Shown here piece after piece: positions 62,132 to 64,000 of a DNA stretch of 64,000 nt. The notes beneath the pieces were generated by a model. The model saw nothing but the letters and a program-made list of their open reading frames with translations, was not told where the DNA came from and did not search any database. The number at the start of each line of letters is the position of its first letter. The first letter of the stretch is position 1. The DNA is from JAEUPI01 sp963814435 (GTDB lineage Bacteria > Pseudomonadota > Gammaproteobacteria > Burkholderiales > Burkholderiaceae_C), in contig CAWFCV010000008.1 in the NCBI GenBank assembly GCA_963814435.1, positions 1 through 64,000 of the forward strand. The letters run 5' to 3'. The position numbers and the translations under genes are program-made.

Positions 62132-63445
62132 ATGCGCAGACTTCAGTCAATCGTGTGGATCGGTTGCGTCTTCGCCGCCAGCGCGATGCTGGCGGTGACC
62201 TCTGCCAATGCCGCTTCCCGGCAGCCGGCGACGGGCGCCGATCGCTGGAGCGCCGAGGACATGGCCGTCCTGGCTTCGCTCAGCCTGAAGCGTCTGCCGC
62301 CGGTGCCGGTCGATCCGTCCAATGCGGTGGAGCGGCTGCCCGCCGCCATCGATCTGGGCCAACGCCTCTTCAACGATGCACGCTTCAGCCGCAATGGCGC
62401 CGTGTCGTGTGCCAGTTGCCATGATCCTCAGAGGCAATTCCAGGATGGGTTGCCGGTCGGCCAGGGCGTGGGGACGGGCTCGCGCCGCGCCATGCCCATC
62501 GTGGGTGCCGGCTACGGCAGCTGGTTGTTCTGGGATGGCCGCAAGGACAGCCTGTGGGCCCAAGCGCTCGGTCCGCTCGAAGATGCCGTGGAGCACGGCG
62601 GAAACCGCACGCGCTATGCGCATCTCGTGGCCGAGAACTACCGCAAGGAATACGAGGCCCTCTTCAGCGCGATGCCAGGCTTCGATGGCCTGCCCAGGGA
62701 CGCCGGACCCAACGGCAGCACGAACGAGAAGGCAGCGTGGGCTGCGATGGACGTTCGCCAGCGCGACAACGTGTCGCGGTTGTTCTCGAACATGGGCAAG
62801 GCCATCGCGGCCTATGAGAAGTCGCTGCAGCACGAGCCTTCGCGGCTGGATCGCTACATCGATGCGGTGGTGACGGCCGACCCTGCAGCCCAGGGGATGC
62901 TGCGGGCCAACGAAGTCAGGGGCCTGCGGCTGTTCATCGGCAAGGCGCAGTGCGTGAGTTGCCACAACGGAGCGCTGTTCACCGACCAGCAGTTCCACAA
63001 CACCGGCGTGCCGCCGCGCGACGCCGCAAGACCCGACCGTGGGCGCGCCGTTGCGACGGCAATGGTGCGCGGCGACGAGTTCAATTGCCTGGGGCCGTTC
63101 AGCGATGCCCAGCCGAAGCAGTGCCAGGAACTTCGATTCATGGTGAGTGGCGATCCGGCGCTGGAGGGCGCGTTCAAGACACCGGGCCTTCGCGGCGTGG
63201 CACAGCGGCCGCCTTACATGCACGCCGGGCAGTTCGCCACGCTGGAACAAGTCGTGCATCACTACGTCAAGGCACCGCATGCCGCAGTGGGCCACTCGGA
63301 GCTGACGCACCGGCATGGGAGCGGGACCGATGGCGGGCATGCCGAACGTGCCCCGATCGAGCTGACCGACGTTGAATTGGCAGACCTGGTGAGCTTCCTC
63401 GGCACGTTGAGCACAGAGCGGCAATCAGCCTCGGCAGCACCTTGA
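62132..63445 (+). CDS. Di-heme cytochrome c peroxidase (CcpA/MauG family)
   Basis: A 437-residue exported protein with a signal peptide ending in SANAASR. Two haem-binding motifs, GAVSCASCHDPQ (about residue 100) and KAQCVSCHNGALF (about 285), bind c-type haems; TPGLRGVAQRPPYMHAGQFATLEQVVHHY supplies the distal Met/His region. GAGGAG lies before ATG 62132. It reduces hydrogen peroxide or acts as a MauG-like oxidase in the periplasm. Intact. Confidence 0.88.
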   Translation: MRRLQSIVWIGCVFAASAMLAVTSANAASRQPATGADRWSAEDMAVLASLSLKRLPPVPVDPSNAVERLPAAIDLGQRLFNDARFSRNGAVSCASCHDPQRQFQDGLPVGQGVGTGSRRAMPIVGAGYGSWLFWDGRKDSLWAQALGPLEDAVEHGGNRTRYAHLVAENYRKEYEALFSAMPGFDGLPRDAGPNGSTNEKAAWAAMDVRQRDNVSRLFSNMGKAIAAYEKSLQHEPSRLDRYIDAVVTADPAAQGMLRANEVRGLRLFIGKAQCVSCHNGALFTDQQFHNTGVPPRDAARPDRGRAVATAMVRGDEFNCLGPFSDAQPKQCQELRFMVSGDPALEGAFKTPGLRGVAQRPPYMHAGQFATLEQVVHHYVKAPHAAVGHSELTHRHGSGTDGGHAERAPIELTDVELADLVSFLGTLSTERQSASAAP

Positions 63446-63520
63446 CGATTGGCGGTCATCCATTTTGATCGCCAGCGGCAGGTACCGGCTGCGTCTCGGC
63501 GCCAGCTGTGACTAGTACTA

Positions 63521-63679
63521 GTGGTGCCGCTGGGCAGTTTGCCCGGCGTGCACCGCAATCCGTCGCTCACGCCCACCACCGTGCCGGACTCGCACCGCCT
63601 CGTGATCACCCAAGCCAACCAATGGGACCTGCTGAACAGCGCCGAGGTCTTCGCGAAGTTGAAGGCCTGGCTGGCTTGA
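63521..63679 (+). pseudogene. Alpha/beta hydrolase C-terminal fragment
   Basis: Fifty-two residues, PGVHRNPSLTPTTVPDSHRLVITQANQWDLLNSAEVFAKLKAWLA, look like the end of a hydrolase with the catalytic His lost or altered. It directly follows the tandem ACTAGTACTAGT at 63511, where upstream sequence no longer fits. Confidence 0.4.
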
Positions 63680-63686
63680 GCCTCGA

Positions 63687-64000
63687 TCAGGGCTGGCGGC
63701 CGAACTCCACGCGCTCGGCCGTCCAGCGCCGCGCCTGCTCGCTGAGCGAGAAGCCGAGGCCCGGCCGATTGGGCACCTGCATGCGGCCGCCCTCGATCTT
63801 GAGCCGCTCGTTGAACATCGGCTCCAGCCACTCGAAGTGCTCGACCCACGGCTCGTGCGGGTACGCCGCACTCAGGTGCAGGTGGATCTCCATCGCGAAG
63901 TGCGGCGCCATGCGGATGCGCGCCTGGTCGGCGAGGCCCATGATCTTCAGCATCGGCGTGATGCCGCCGACGCGCGGTGCGTCGGGCTGGATGAAGTCGA
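63687..64000 (-). CDS. Enolase-superfamily enzyme (mandelate racemase-like), C-terminal part
   Basis: The frame is open to the window edge. DFIQPDAPRVGGITPMLKIMGLADQARIRMAPHFAMEIHLHLSAAYPHEPWVEHFEWLEP is the last part of the barrel with the His region of the family, followed by FNERLKIEGGRMQVPNRPGLGFSLSEQA, the usual end. Members act on sugar acids or related hydroxy acids. Which one cannot be told without the N-terminus. Confidence 0.82.
   Translation of the reverse strand, partial: DFIQPDAPRVGGITPMLKIMGLADQARIRMAPHFAMEIHLHLSAAYPHEPWVEHFEWLEPMFNERLKIEGGRMQVPNRPGLGFSLSEQARRWTAERVEFGRQP

Overview
The window is GC-rich proteobacterial chromosome, most likely a member of the Burkholderiales (Rubrivivax/Ideonella/Leptothrix-like). 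This rests on base composition, several Bug-type tricarboxylate receptors, and a dense array of near-identical integron attC sites. No rRNA, tRNA or CRISPR was seen.

Positions 1 to about 28.5 kb are a sedentary (chromosomal) integron cassette array read left to right. About 19 attC sites of one sequence family (72-80 bp, CTAACCCTTCGCTCC at one end, GAGCTCAAACGTTAG at the other) separate small cassettes. These encode UPF0158, GNAT acetyltransferases, an HNH endonuclease, RelE/HTH and BrnT/BrnA toxin-antitoxin pairs, a DUF4160/DUF2442 pair, a RibD/DHFR-like reductase, a putative exonuclease, membrane proteins and unknowns. One cassette occurs twice. No intI is in the window; it would lie to the left, beyond an IS91-like element. 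The array is broken by three IS91-like elements (transposase plus tyrosine recombinase), an IS66 remnant, and five copies of two different IS110-family elements, called IS-A and IS-B here. Both IS110 elements insert at the CT of the attC R'' box (CT|AACCC). Both carry GGGTTAG, the complement of that target, in the non-coding region where IS110 bridge RNAs are encoded. In IS-B it sits in a fold with the layout of a bridge-RNA target-binding loop. This is the most interesting signal in the window.

From 28.5 kb on there is ordinary chromosome: an MFS exporter, a MATE pump and a class II aldolase; a LysR regulator facing a flavin monooxygenase, a Bug receptor and a riboflavin gene (ribH) behind an FMN riboswitch; a fluoroacetate-dehalogenase-like hydrolase; an aldo/keto reductase; a probable sugar-acid module (6-phosphogluconate dehydrogenase, four-gene ABC importer, gluconokinase, FadR-type regulator, 41.0-47.9 kb); a tctA-tctB-tctC transporter beside an intradiol dioxygenase (48.0-52.9 kb); and a block at 57-63.5 kb with two metallothionein-like proteins on either side of a LytS/LytTR-type two-component system, then a copper-chaperone-like lipoprotein and a di-heme peroxidase. 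The tct operon is split by about 860 bp without a gene that contains seven back-to-back hairpins.

More than twenty genes, many of them core metabolic, carry one-base indels at otherwise well-conserved positions. This looks more like uncorrected sequencing error than biological decay, so genes marked as frameshifted should be read as probably intact in the organism unless resequencing shows otherwise.
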